Assembly (NCBI GenBank): GCA_964458265.1 | Contig: CAYWIF010000001.1 | Coordinates: 124,001 to 188,000 of the forward strand | Source of the DNA: JAGVSR01 sp964458265 | GTDB taxonomy: Bacteria > Pseudomonadota > Alphaproteobacteria > Rhizobiales > Hyphomicrobiaceae | Direction: 5' to 3' | DNA: 64,000 nucleotides | Shown here: positions 27,098 through 35,918 of the stretch, one piece after another | Layout: every line of letters starts with the position of its first letter | Numbering within the stretch: position 1 is the stretch's first letter | Program-made: the position numbers and the translations under genes | Notes under the pieces: generated by a model | Told to the model about the DNA's origin: nothing | The model's input: the letters and a program-made list of their open reading frames with translations, nothing else | Databases searched by the model: none

Positions 27098-28744
27098 ATG
27101 GATGCGCCAGCTTTCACTGCGTCCCAGCACCGCCAAACGGACGACGGCGCGGCGGTTGCGCATTTTCGCGAGATTCTGCTTTGGCCCGTTCAACTCATGC
27201 CGCCGGGCGAGCCAGGGTCGGCGCGCAGCCATGCGGAACGGGTGGCCGGTCTGGACGGCGGCAATATTTGGAATGAAGTCGTCGATGAATTCACCGGCAA
27301 TCCGGCCGAGTTCCAAGAGCGGCACTACAATGAGTTCGTGACGTTCCTGCCGCCGGTGCAGCGCTTTCTCTATGGATCAGGCCGCAACGCGCGCAGCGGC
27401 GAAGGGCGCAGTCCGATGCGCGTGCTGCGCCGGCACGATATCGCGGCTTTCCGCGTCAAACTTCTCGGCGAAGAAAAGCCGATTACGCTCAACGTCGTGC
27501 ACGTCGACCTCTACTTCTTCTACGATATCGACGTTGCTATCCTCGCCGTCGAACTGTTCGCGACAGATCTTCCGCTGAAAACCGTGCAGAATTTGATGTT
27601 TCAGCTGGGGCGCGCTTATCCGGCGTTCTGGCATACGGACGGCAAGGCCGGACACTGCCCAGAAAAGGTGGAGCTTCTGTCACCCGGCGGCGACGTTCTG
27701 GCAGTTTCGGATTACCAAGACCGCGAGGCATTTCTCGCGTTCGCCTGTCAGAACCGTTCGCCGCGAACGGCGGCACACTGGGATTTCATATTAAAGCCAC
27801 TTGTGCTGCATCATTCCGACCAGTCTGGACCACTGCGCTACCGGCAACTGGAATATTACCGCATGCCGCAGATGGCCTTTCTGGCCATGGATGGCAGCCA
27901 CACGCTGACCCGCGCGGACTACATTCGCCTCGCGCTTTCGACGGGGGCGGGGGACAGCGACAGGTTGCCGTTTTCCGACAGCGAACTGGCGAAGTTCGAG
28001 AACAAGTTCTGCTACGACCGCTATTTCCGGCAGAGTTGTCCGATAGAATGGCCAGAGAGCCGCTACATGACGTGCGGTCACACGCTTGTCGTGACAGGCT
28101 CGGCGGATGACGATTTCTTCGTCAATCTCGACCATGGCTGCCTCAACAGCTTCCGGCACGAAAACTTTCTGCTGTTCCTCATTGCACACTTCCACAAGGC
28201 GTCGCTTTTGATGTTTTCCGACCGGCTGGCGAAGGCCGTCAGTCGGCTCAACACGGCCGAAACAGCCGCTGTGCGTTCATTCCGCGTCGAAACCCGGCAA
28301 GCGTTGGAAACGTTTTTGCGGTTCACGCACCGGTATTGGTTCCACGTGATCAGCAATCAGGTGCACGTCCACGACCTCTTCGCGCTTTGCCGCAAGCATC
28401 TGGAAGTCGATCGCCTCTATGACGACGTGCGCGAGGAACTCAAGGAAATGAGCGAATTCCTTGAGAACGAGGCCATGCGGCGGCAGAACGAGACGATGAC
28501 GCGGCTGACCGTCGTCACGACGTTCGGACTCATCGCCACCATCGCAACCGGGTTCCTGGGGATGAACCTGTTCGATTGGACCGCGGAAAGCTCACACTGG
28601 CGAGCAGCCATTTTCGTTGCAGTTCTGACAGCCGTCGCCGCGCTGACAGCGATCACCGTCGCACGATCCCGCCGCCTTGCCGATCTGATGGAACGCATGT
28701 CGGACGACCGCAGAACCTGGGAAGCGAATAAACTCAAGAACTGA
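27098..28744 (+). CDS. CorA-family divalent cation transporter
   Basis: 548 residues. The C-terminal end has two membrane segments, and the first ends in the CorA signature G-M-N (TGFLGMNLFDW). The second is about 20 residues later (AAIFVAVLTAVAALTAITVA). The large cytoplasmic N-terminal part (about 460 residues) is much longer than in E. coli CorA (316 residues in total) and belongs to a distinct branch. The ion is probably Mg2+ but Co2+/Ni2+/Zn2+ are known for relatives. Start ATG 27098 (TTG 27092 is in frame). The last 11 bases overlap the convergent maeB gene. Confidence 0.85.
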   Translation: MDAPAFTASQHRQTDDGAAVAHFREILLWPVQLMPPGEPGSARSHAERVAGLDGGNIWNEVVDEFTGNPAEFQERHYNEFVTFLPPVQRFLYGSGRNARSGEGRSPMRVLRRHDIAAFRVKLLGEEKPITLNVVHVDLYFFYDIDVAILAVELFATDLPLKTVQNLMFQLGRAYPAFWHTDGKAGHCPEKVELLSPGGDVLAVSDYQDREAFLAFACQNRSPRTAAHWDFILKPLVLHHSDQSGPLRYRQLEYYRMPQMAFLAMDGSHTLTRADYIRLALSTGAGDSDRLPFSDSELAKFENKFCYDRYFRQSCPIEWPESRYMTCGHTLVVTGSADDDFFVNLDHGCLNSFRHENFLLFLIAHFHKASLLMFSDRLAKAVSRLNTAETAAVRSFRVETRQALETFLRFTHRYWFHVISNQVHVHDLFALCRKHLEVDRLYDDVREELKEMSEFLENEAMRRQNETMTRLTVVTTFGLIATIATGFLGMNLFDWTAESSHWRAAIFVAVLTAVAALTAITVARSRRLADLMERMSDDRRTWEANKLKN

Positions 28745-31004
28745 GATCGTAGGCGGCCAACGCGGCCATGTTGACGATGTCGGCATCTTTGGCGCCGAGC
28801 GTGCAGATCTGGACCGAGTGTTCGAGGCCAACCAGAAGAGGTCCGATCACGGTGGCGCCGCCCAATTCCTTCAACATTTTGGTCGAGATCGAAGCGGCGT
28901 GGAAGGCCGGCATGACGAGCACGTTCGCAGTATCGGTGAGACGGCAGAACGGATAGAGCTTCATCAGATCGGTGTTCAAAGCGACGTCGGCAGCCATGTC
29001 GCCATCGTATTCAAAGTCTACCTGGCGCTCGTCGAGAATGTGGACCGCCTGGCGCACCACGTCCGAGCGCTCGCCGCGCGGTTGGCCGAATGTCGAGTAG
29101 GCGAGCATGGCGACGCGCGGTTCGAGACCGAAATTGCGCGCGGCCTTGGCGGCTTCGACGGCGATGTTGGCAAGTTGGTCGGGCGTCGGCATGTCGTGCA
29201 CGCTTGTGTCGGCAATCAACACCGCGCGACCGCGGCACAAGGCGAGCGAGACGCCGATAATGTTGCGGCCTGGCTCGGCGTCCATTACGCGGCGGACATC
29301 CTGAAATACGCTCGTCCAGTTGCGCGTGACGCCGGAGACCATCGCACTGGCGTGGCCATGAACAACCATGAGCGCTGCAAAGACGTTGCGCTCGTTGCGA
29401 ACGATGCGCTCGCAATCGCGCTTCAAGTGGCCGCGGCGTTGCAGGCGCTGATAGAGGAATTCGGCAAACTCTTCCGCGTGGGATGAGAAATTGGTGTCGA
29501 TGATATCGAACTCGGGGCGCAGTGGAATGCCAAGTTCCTGAAAGCGCTTCCTGATGATGTCCTTGGTGCCGACCAGAATTGGCGCGCCAAAGCCTTGCGC
29601 AAAATAGGTGTTGGCGGCGCGAATCACGGCGGGATCTTCGCCTTCCGCGAATATCACCCGCTTGGGGTTCTGGCGGACGCTGTCGAACGTGGCCTGCAGC
29701 CAACCGGTCACTGGATCGAGGCGACCCTTCAGACGGGCGACGTATGCTTCCATATCGACGATGGGGCGGCGGGCCACGCCGCTTTCCATCGCGGCTCTGG
29801 CAACTGCGGGGGGCACATGACTGATGAGGCGGGGATCGAACGGCGCGGGGATGATGTATTCCGGGCCGAACGTTGGGCGGCGGCCGTGGAAGGCGGCGGC
29901 GACCTGATCGGGGACTTCCTGGCGGGCAAGTTCGGCAAGCGCTTTTGTTGCCGCGATCTTCATCGCGTCGTTGATGGTTTTGGCCTGCACATCCAGGGCG
30001 CCCCGAAAGATGAAGGGGAAGCCCAGAACATTGTTGACCTGGTTGGGGTAGTCGGAGCGGCCCGTCGCCATGATCGCATCGGAACGCACGGCGGCAACCT
30101 CTTCCGGCGTGATTTCCGGATCGGGATTGGCCATGGCAAAGATGATCGGATTGGCAGCCATGGAGCGGACCATGTCGGGCGTCACCGCGCCTTTGGCGGA
30201 AAGACCGAAGAAGGCATCGGCGCCATCCAGGGCTTGGGCAAGCGTGCGGGCGGTCGTCTTGGCCGCATAAGCCGACTTCCACTGATTCATGCCATCCTTA
30301 CGGCCTTGGTAGATGACGCCCTTGGTGTCGCAGAAGATGACGTTCCTGCGCGGCATGCCGAGCGCGCCCAAGAGTTCGAGGCATGCGATCCCTGCGGCTC
30401 CAGCGCCGTTCACGACGAGCCTGAAGTTCTCGATGGAGCGGCCGGTCAGTTCGAGCGCGTTCAACAAGCCAGCGGCGGCGATGATCGCGGTGCCGTGCTG
30501 ATCGTCATGGAAGACGGGGATGTCGAGCAGCTCTTTCAGCTTCTCTTCGATGATGAAACAATCCGGCGCCTTGATATCTTCCAGGTTGATGCCGCCGAAC
30601 GTGGGGCCGAGGTAGCGGACGCAGTTGATGAAGGCATCGACATCCTCGGTCGAGACCAGCAGGTCCGTCGCGTCGATATCGGCGAAGCGCTTGAAGAGCG
30701 CGCCTTTGCCTTCCATGACCGGCTTGGAGGCAAGAGCGCCCAGATTACCGAGACCGAGTATAGCCGTGCCGTTCGACACGACGGCGACCAGGTTCCCCTT
30801 GTTCGTGTAGTCGTAAGCGAGGGCCGGATTCTCGGCGATGGCCTCGACTGGAGCCGCGACGCCCGGCGAATAGGCCAGCGACAGATCGCGCTGTGTGGCG
30901 AGCGGCTTCGTCGGTGTGATTTCGAGCTTTCCGGGCTTGCCCTGCGCGTGAAACTGCAAGGCTTCCTGGGCCGTAACGCGTGCCGGCTGGTTCTTGGGGG
31001 CCAT
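28734..31004 (-). CDS. maeB: NADP-dependent malic enzyme with phosphotransacetylase-like domain
   Basis: 756 residues. The N-terminal malic enzyme part (about 1-430) shows SLAYSPGVAAPVEAI, YTNKGNLVAVVSNGTAILGLGN and FHDDQHGTAI, and converts malate to pyruvate with NADP reduction. The C-terminal ~320 residues resemble phosphate acetyltransferase (VIFAEGEDPAVIRAA, VMPAFHAASISTKML) and are regulatory in this family. ATG 31004 is preferred because the longer frame passes through the repeat array and an assembly gap. No good ribosome site is seen before it. The first repeat copy lies 16 bases upstream. Neighbour mutS is divergent, as in other Rhizobiales. Confidence 0.92.
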   Translation of the reverse strand: MAPKNQPARVTAQEALQFHAQGKPGKLEITPTKPLATQRDLSLAYSPGVAAPVEAIAENPALAYDYTNKGNLVAVVSNGTAILGLGNLGALASKPVMEGKGALFKRFADIDATDLLVSTEDVDAFINCVRYLGPTFGGINLEDIKAPDCFIIEEKLKELLDIPVFHDDQHGTAIIAAAGLLNALELTGRSIENFRLVVNGAGAAGIACLELLGALGMPRRNVIFCDTKGVIYQGRKDGMNQWKSAYAAKTTARTLAQALDGADAFFGLSAKGAVTPDMVRSMAANPIIFAMANPDPEITPEEVAAVRSDAIMATGRSDYPNQVNNVLGFPFIFRGALDVQAKTINDAMKIAATKALAELARQEVPDQVAAAFHGRRPTFGPEYIIPAPFDPRLISHVPPAVARAAMESGVARRPIVDMEAYVARLKGRLDPVTGWLQATFDSVRQNPKRVIFAEGEDPAVIRAANTYFAQGFGAPILVGTKDIIRKRFQELGIPLRPEFDIIDTNFSSHAEEFAEFLYQRLQRRGHLKRDCERIVRNERNVFAALMVVHGHASAMVSGVTRNWTSVFQDVRRVMDAEPGRNIIGVSLALCRGRAVLIADTSVHDMPTPDQLANIAVEAAKAARNFGLEPRVAMLAYSTFGQPRGERSDVVRQAVHILDERQVDFEYDGDMAADVALNTDLMKLYPFCRLTDTANVLVMPAFHAASISTKMLKELGGATVIGPLLVGLEHSVQICTLGAKDADIVNMAALAAYDLSS

Positions 31005-31019
31005 GTTGGATGCTTTTTT

Positions 31020-31074
31020 GTTTGCCGCTTCCGACTCCCCTGCCGGGGAGCCGGCCGGAAGCGGCGAAATGCCA
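31020..31074. repeat. Nested-hairpin repeat, array 1, left copy
   Basis: A 55-base unit. The outer arms GCCGCTTCC and GGAAGCGGC are perfectly complementary (9 bp). Inside, CTCCCC-TGCC-GGGGAG forms a second hairpin, and CCGGCC lies between the inner hairpin and the right outer arm. An identical copy follows the N gap, and relatives with a different outer stem occur at 40590-40806. Confidence 0.9.
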
Positions 31075-31174
31075 NNNNNNNNNNNNNNNNNNNNNNNNNN
31101 NNNNNNNNNNNNNNNNNNNNNNNNNNNNNNNNNNNNNNNNNNNNNNNNNNNNNNNNNNNNNNNNNNNNNNNNNN
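31075..31174. other. Assembly gap (100 N) inside a repeat array
   Basis: Exactly 100 N between two identical 55-base repeat copies. The fixed size points to a placeholder, so the real number of repeat units between the copies is unknown. Confidence 0.97.
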
Positions 31175-31229
31175 GTTTGCCGCTTCCGACTCCCCTGCCG
31201 GGGAGCCGGCCGGAAGCGGCGAAATGCCA
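31175..31229. repeat. Nested-hairpin repeat, array 1, right copy
   Basis: Identical over all 55 bases to the copy at 31020-31074. It lies 159 bases before the chosen mutS start and upstream of maeB, so the array fills the divergent maeB/mutS promoter region. Confidence 0.9.
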
Positions 31230-31387
31230 TCTAAGTTGGCGCACCGTAGGCCTCCGTGCCGGATTTCTCAACGCTGCCAATCTGCTACTTTCGGTTTAGT
31301 GTGACGGCAACCAACGGCCTGCCGCGTGACCTAGCGCCGATCTGCCAGAGCCGGTATGGCTTGCCGGGGCCGGTTGAAGGGTGGGGA

Positions 31388-34210
31388 ATGGCTGCGCGGC
31401 GCACGAGCAAAGGCGGGGACGACGGGCCGGCTGACGACGGTGGGATGTCAGCGCCGGCGGAACCGGCAGCTTCCCATTTGCAGCCGGTCGCCGAGGCCAC
31501 GCCATCGATGGCGCAATTCCTCGAGATCAAAGCGGCCAATCCCGACAGCCTGCTCTGGTATCGCATGGGAGATTTCTACGAACTCTTTTTCGAGGATGCG
31601 GTGGTGGCTTCGGCCGCACTCGGAATCGTGCTCACGAAGCGCGGCCGGCATCAGGGCGCAGAAATTCCGATGTGCGGGGTGCCGATTCATCGCGCGGACG
31701 AGTATCTCCAGCGCCTGATCCGGCAGGGCTACCGGGTGGCGGTTTGCGAGCAGCTCGAAGATCCGGCAGAAGCGAGGAAGCGCGGTTCGAAGGCCGTCGT
31801 CAAGCGCGATGTCGTTCGGCTTGTTACCCCCGGAACGCTGACCGAAGATGCACTGCTCGACGCGAAGTCGCGCAACTATCTGACGGCCCTCTTTCGCGCA
31901 CCGGGTTCCGGTGGAGGACGTGCGTTGGATGCGTCGTCGACATATGGGCTCGCGTCACTCGATATCTCAACGGGCGAAATGGAGGTCGGCGAAGTTGCGG
32001 GTCCGGACCTGCCCGGCGAACTCGTTCGATTGTCGCCCAGCGAGATTCTCGCAACCGATGCGCTTGTTGCAGAGGAAGAAATAACGCGCTGGATTGGCAT
32101 TTCGGGCGCTGCGGCGACGCCGGTGCCTGCCGCGTCGTTTGACAGCCTGGCCGGCGAGCGCGGCCTCAAGGCCCGACTGGGTGTTTTGGATCTGGGCGGC
32201 TTCGGCGGATTTTCGCGATTCGAATTGGCGGCGACCGGTGCGTTGCTGCGCTATGTCGAACTCACACAGATTGGAAAGCGTCCGGTTATCCGCCCGCCGA
32301 AGCGCGCGGGCGCGGGCGGCGTTTTGATGATCGATGCGGCGAGCCGCGCGAGCCTGGAACTGATGCGGTCGTCGTCGGGCGAGAAGGGCGGCAGCTTACT
32401 TGCCGCCATCGACAGAACGGTGACGGCCGCGGGCGCGCGAGAGCTTGCGAACCGTCTTGCGAGCCCGCTGCGGAATGTTTCCTCGATCGAGCTGCGGTTG
32501 GATGCAGTTGCGTTTCTCGCGTCGGATGCGGCGGCGCGGGACGTGCTGCGGGAGCGGCTGCGTGGCGCGCCTGACATTTCCCGGTCGGTGGCGCGGCTGG
32601 CGTTCGGCCGTGGGGGTCCGCGCGATCTTAGTGCGCTGCGCGATGGTCTGGAGGCGGCAAAGGGCTGTGCGGCGTTGCTGGACAAGGCGGGAGCGGCGAT
32701 GGGTCTGCCGCAGGACCTTGCCCGCATCGCGAAGGACCTGTCGGCAACCGAACCCAAGCTCAGCGACGCGCTTGCATCTGCGCTTGTCGATAATCCACCG
32801 CATTTAAAGCGGGACGGCGGTTTCGTTCGCACCGGATACTCCGCCGCGCTCGATGATGCACGCCGCCTGAAAGACGACAGCCGCCAGGTCATCGCCAGCC
32901 TTGAAGGCACCTACGCCGAACAGACCGGCGTCAAGACGCTCAAGATCCGGCACAACAATATCCTGGGTTACTTCATCGAGGTGACGGCACTCAACGCCAA
33001 ATCGCTAACTACCCCGCCGCTCGACGCGGTGTTCCGGCACCGGCAGAGCATGGCGAACGCGATGCGGTTCACCACGGTCGAGTTGTCGGAAATCGAGGGC
33101 CGGATCGCGTCGGCGGGCGAGCGGGCGCTTGCTCTGGAAGACGAGGTGTTCCAGGAACTGGCGGCGGCAGTTGCACGAAACGAGCTGGCGCTGACCACCG
33201 TCGCTGCGGCGTTGGCCGAGATCGATCATCAGGCGGCGCTGGCGGAACTGGCGGTGACGGAAAACTATGTTCGCCCAAAAATGAGTGACGGGTGCGGATT
33301 CGAAATCCGGGGTGGGCGGCATCCGGTCGTCGAGCAGGCGCTCAAGCAGACAAAGGCGGGCGCATTCATCGAGAACGATTGCGTTCTGGGATTTGAACAC
33401 GAGAAGCCGACAGGTTTTGACGAAGAGACGACGGCGCGCATCTGGCTCGTTACCGGACCGAATATGGCCGGCAAGTCGACGTTTCTGCGTCAGAACGCCC
33501 TGTTCGTCGTGCTCGCCCAGATGGGGTCGTTCGTGCCGGCGCGCGAGGCGCGGATCGGCGCCGTCGATCGGCTCTTTTCGCGCGTCGGGGCTTCCGATGA
33601 TTTGGCGCGCGGGCGTTCGACATTCATGGTCGAGATGGTTGAGACGGCCGGCATTCTCAACCAGGCGACGGATCGCTCGCTCGTCATCCTCGATGAAATT
33701 GGGCGTGGAACCTCGACGTTCGACGGCCTTTCCATTGCTTGGGCGACTGTTGAGTATCTGCACGATGTTGCCAAATGCCGGGCGCTTTTCGCGACGCATT
33801 ACCACGAGATGACGGCGCTCGCGGGCCGGCTGCAGGACGTCGGCAACGTCACGATGGACGTGAAAGAGTGGCAGGACGAGATCGTGTTTCTGCACAAGGT
33901 GCGGCCGGGCGCGGCCGACCGCTCGTATGGAATCCAGGTGGCGAAGCTCGCGGGTCTGCCGCAGACAGTGATTGACCGCGCGCGGGACGTACTCGAAATT
34001 CTTGAAAAAAACGACCGGCGCGCGACGGGTTCGGAAAAGCCACTCGACGATCTGCCGCTGTTCGCCGCCGCGCGGCCCAAGGGTTCTGCGACGAAGGCTG
34101 GACCAACGGCAGTGGAAGTGGCGCTGGCCAAGTTCAACCCAGACGAAATGACACCAAAGGCTGCGCTCGAAGCGCTTTATGCGCTGAAAAAATTGAAGGG
34201 CGGAGCTTAG
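31388..34210 (+). CDS. mutS: DNA mismatch repair protein MutS
   Basis: 940 residues. MutS recognises mismatches and recruits MutL. Mismatch-binding domain I begins around residue 38, with FLEIKAANPDSLLWYRMGDFYELF holding the F-x-E motif. The ATPase domain has Walker A G-P-N-M-A-G-K-S-T (about residue 690), Walker B VILDEIGRGTSTFDG and ATHYHEM. ATG 31388 is chosen (GGTGGGGA just upstream); ATG 31445 is another possible start. The frame is open back to 31256, but that part is unlike the family. It ends 6 bases from the convergent purH stop. Confidence 0.95.
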   Translation: MAARRTSKGGDDGPADDGGMSAPAEPAASHLQPVAEATPSMAQFLEIKAANPDSLLWYRMGDFYELFFEDAVVASAALGIVLTKRGRHQGAEIPMCGVPIHRADEYLQRLIRQGYRVAVCEQLEDPAEARKRGSKAVVKRDVVRLVTPGTLTEDALLDAKSRNYLTALFRAPGSGGGRALDASSTYGLASLDISTGEMEVGEVAGPDLPGELVRLSPSEILATDALVAEEEITRWIGISGAAATPVPAASFDSLAGERGLKARLGVLDLGGFGGFSRFELAATGALLRYVELTQIGKRPVIRPPKRAGAGGVLMIDAASRASLELMRSSSGEKGGSLLAAIDRTVTAAGARELANRLASPLRNVSSIELRLDAVAFLASDAAARDVLRERLRGAPDISRSVARLAFGRGGPRDLSALRDGLEAAKGCAALLDKAGAAMGLPQDLARIAKDLSATEPKLSDALASALVDNPPHLKRDGGFVRTGYSAALDDARRLKDDSRQVIASLEGTYAEQTGVKTLKIRHNNILGYFIEVTALNAKSLTTPPLDAVFRHRQSMANAMRFTTVELSEIEGRIASAGERALALEDEVFQELAAAVARNELALTTVAAALAEIDHQAALAELAVTENYVRPKMSDGCGFEIRGGRHPVVEQALKQTKAGAFIENDCVLGFEHEKPTGFDEETTARIWLVTGPNMAGKSTFLRQNALFVVLAQMGSFVPAREARIGAVDRLFSRVGASDDLARGRSTFMVEMVETAGILNQATDRSLVILDEIGRGTSTFDGLSIAWATVEYLHDVAKCRALFATHYHEMTALAGRLQDVGNVTMDVKEWQDEIVFLHKVRPGAADRSYGIQVAKLAGLPQTVIDRARDVLEILEKNDRRATGSEKPLDDLPLFAAARPKGSATKAGPTAVEVALAKFNPDEMTPKAALEALYALKKLKGGA

Positions 34211-34216
34211 CCTGGG

Positions 34217-35803
34217 TCAGTGACGGAAGTGGCGCATGCCGGTGAAGACCATGGCGAGATTGCGCTCGTCGGCAGCCTTGATAACGTCGTCGTCGCGCAT
34301 GGAGCCGCCGGGTTGGATGACGGCGGTTGCGCCGGCTTCGGCGGCGGTGACGAGGCCGTCCGCGAACGGGAAAAATGCATCCGATGCGACGACAGAGCCC
34401 GCCGTCTCGAGGCCGGCCTGCCGGGCCTTCTCCACAGCAATGCGCGTGGAGTTCACGCGGCTCATCTGGCCGGCTCCGATGCCAACGGTGGCAAGATCGC
34501 GCGCATAAACCACTGCATTTGATTTGACGAATTTCGCGACCCGCATGGCGAAAACCATATCGGCCATCTCGGAAGCCGTAGGCTGGCGTTTCGTCACCAC
34601 TTTTAGTGTTTCGGTCAGACCAATATCGGCATCCTGAATCAGAAGGCCGCCGGTGACTTTCTTAAAGTCGCGGCGCGGTGCGCGGTTGGCCGTCCATTTT
34701 CCGGTAACGAGGAGGCGCACGTTCTTCTTTTTCGACAGCGCTTCGGCCGCTTCAGCCGATGCTTCGGGCGCCACGATGACCTCCACGAACTGTCGCGCGA
34801 GAATGGCTTCGGCGGTCTTCGCATCGAGGGGCCGATTGAGCGCGATGATGCCGCCGAAAGCCGACTCAGTATCGGTTCGCCAGGCGCGTTCGTAGGCTTC
34901 CGTCAGCGTCGAGGCGACGGCGACACCGCAGGGATTGGCGTGCTTGACGATCACACAGGCGGGCGCGGCCTCATCGAATTCCTTGACACATTCGAGCGCC
35001 GCGTCCGTGTCGGCGATATTGTTGTAGGAGAGTTCCTTGCCGCCGATCTGACGGGCCGCCGACACGGAACCGGCCGGCGCGACGGTCTCGCGGTAAAACG
35101 CGGCGGATTGGTGGGGGTTCTCGCCGTAGCGCAGATCGAGTGCCTTGTTCAGTTGCAGCGAATATGAGTGAGGGTAGGCGCATGCGGGCCGGCCAGCCGC
35201 ATCGGGATCAGCCGTCAGCCAATTTGATATTGCACCGTCGTAGGCGGCGGTGCGAGCCAGCGCACGCGCGGCCATCGTTTTGCGGAACGCAAACGTGGTG
35301 CCGCCGTTGGTTGATTTCATCTCCTCGCGCAGGGCCTCATAGCCGGCGGGATCGACGATGACGGCGACGCCAGCGTGGTTCTTGGCGGCAGCGCGAATCA
35401 TCGCCGGGCCGCCGATGTCGATATTTTCAACGCAGTCGTCGTAGGTGCCGCCCTTGGCGAGCGTATCTTCGAACGGGTAGAGGTTGACGACCAGGATATC
35501 GATCGGCGCGATACCGTGCGCCTTGGCCGACCGCTCGTGTTCCTCATTGCCGCGTATGGCGAGCAGGCCGCCATGCACTTTCGGATGAAGCGTTTTCAGA
35601 CGGCCGTCCATCATCTCAGGAAAGCCAGTGTGATCGGACACGTCGACTACGTCCAAACCGTCCGCCTTGAGTGCGGCCGCCGTGCCGCCGGTTGATAGAA
35701 TCTCGATGCCGCGCGCCGCCAGATCACGCGCAAGTTCGATCAATCCCGATTTGTCTGAAACGGAAATGAGAGCGCGGCGGATGGTGATGACGTCGGGTGC
35801 CAC
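34217..35803 (-). CDS. purH: Bifunctional AICAR formyltransferase / IMP cyclohydrolase
   Basis: 528 residues, full length, from GTG 35803 with AAGGACG upstream. PurH carries out the last two steps of IMP synthesis. The N-terminal MGS-like cyclohydrolase domain begins RRALISVSDKSGLIELARDLAARGIEILSTGG-like and includes DGRVKTLHP-type DGRLKTLHPKVHGG. The formyltransferase domain has LRYGENPHQSAAFY, VKHANPCG and the C-terminal ADGLVTAAEAGATAVIQPGGSMRD ending in GMRHFRH. It is convergent with mutS. Next upstream, in the same direction, lies the heparinase-like gene. Confidence 0.96.
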   Translation of the reverse strand: MAPDVITIRRALISVSDKSGLIELARDLAARGIEILSTGGTAAALKADGLDVVDVSDHTGFPEMMDGRLKTLHPKVHGGLLAIRGNEEHERSAKAHGIAPIDILVVNLYPFEDTLAKGGTYDDCVENIDIGGPAMIRAAAKNHAGVAVIVDPAGYEALREEMKSTNGGTTFAFRKTMAARALARTAAYDGAISNWLTADPDAAGRPACAYPHSYSLQLNKALDLRYGENPHQSAAFYRETVAPAGSVSAARQIGGKELSYNNIADTDAALECVKEFDEAAPACVIVKHANPCGVAVASTLTEAYERAWRTDTESAFGGIIALNRPLDAKTAEAILARQFVEVIVAPEASAEAAEALSKKKNVRLLVTGKWTANRAPRRDFKKVTGGLLIQDADIGLTETLKVVTKRQPTASEMADMVFAMRVAKFVKSNAVVYARDLATVGIGAGQMSRVNSTRIAVEKARQAGLETAGSVVASDAFFPFADGLVTAAEAGATAVIQPGGSMRDDDVIKAADERNLAMVFTGMRHFRH

Positions 35804-35918
35804 TGTTGTCGTCCTTTCGGCGTTATCAGCCGGGCCTTAGCACGAACGCCGGAAGGCGTGTAGCGCCGCACTTGTGCGCGCCGCAGGCCACAAAGTCACG
35901 GGGCCTTCGGAATGCGGT

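Noticed and set aside
29595..31304. 569-codon plus-strand frame opposite maeB, running through the N gap
   Set aside because: Antisense shadow of maeB that crosses a placeholder gap; no recognisable domain.
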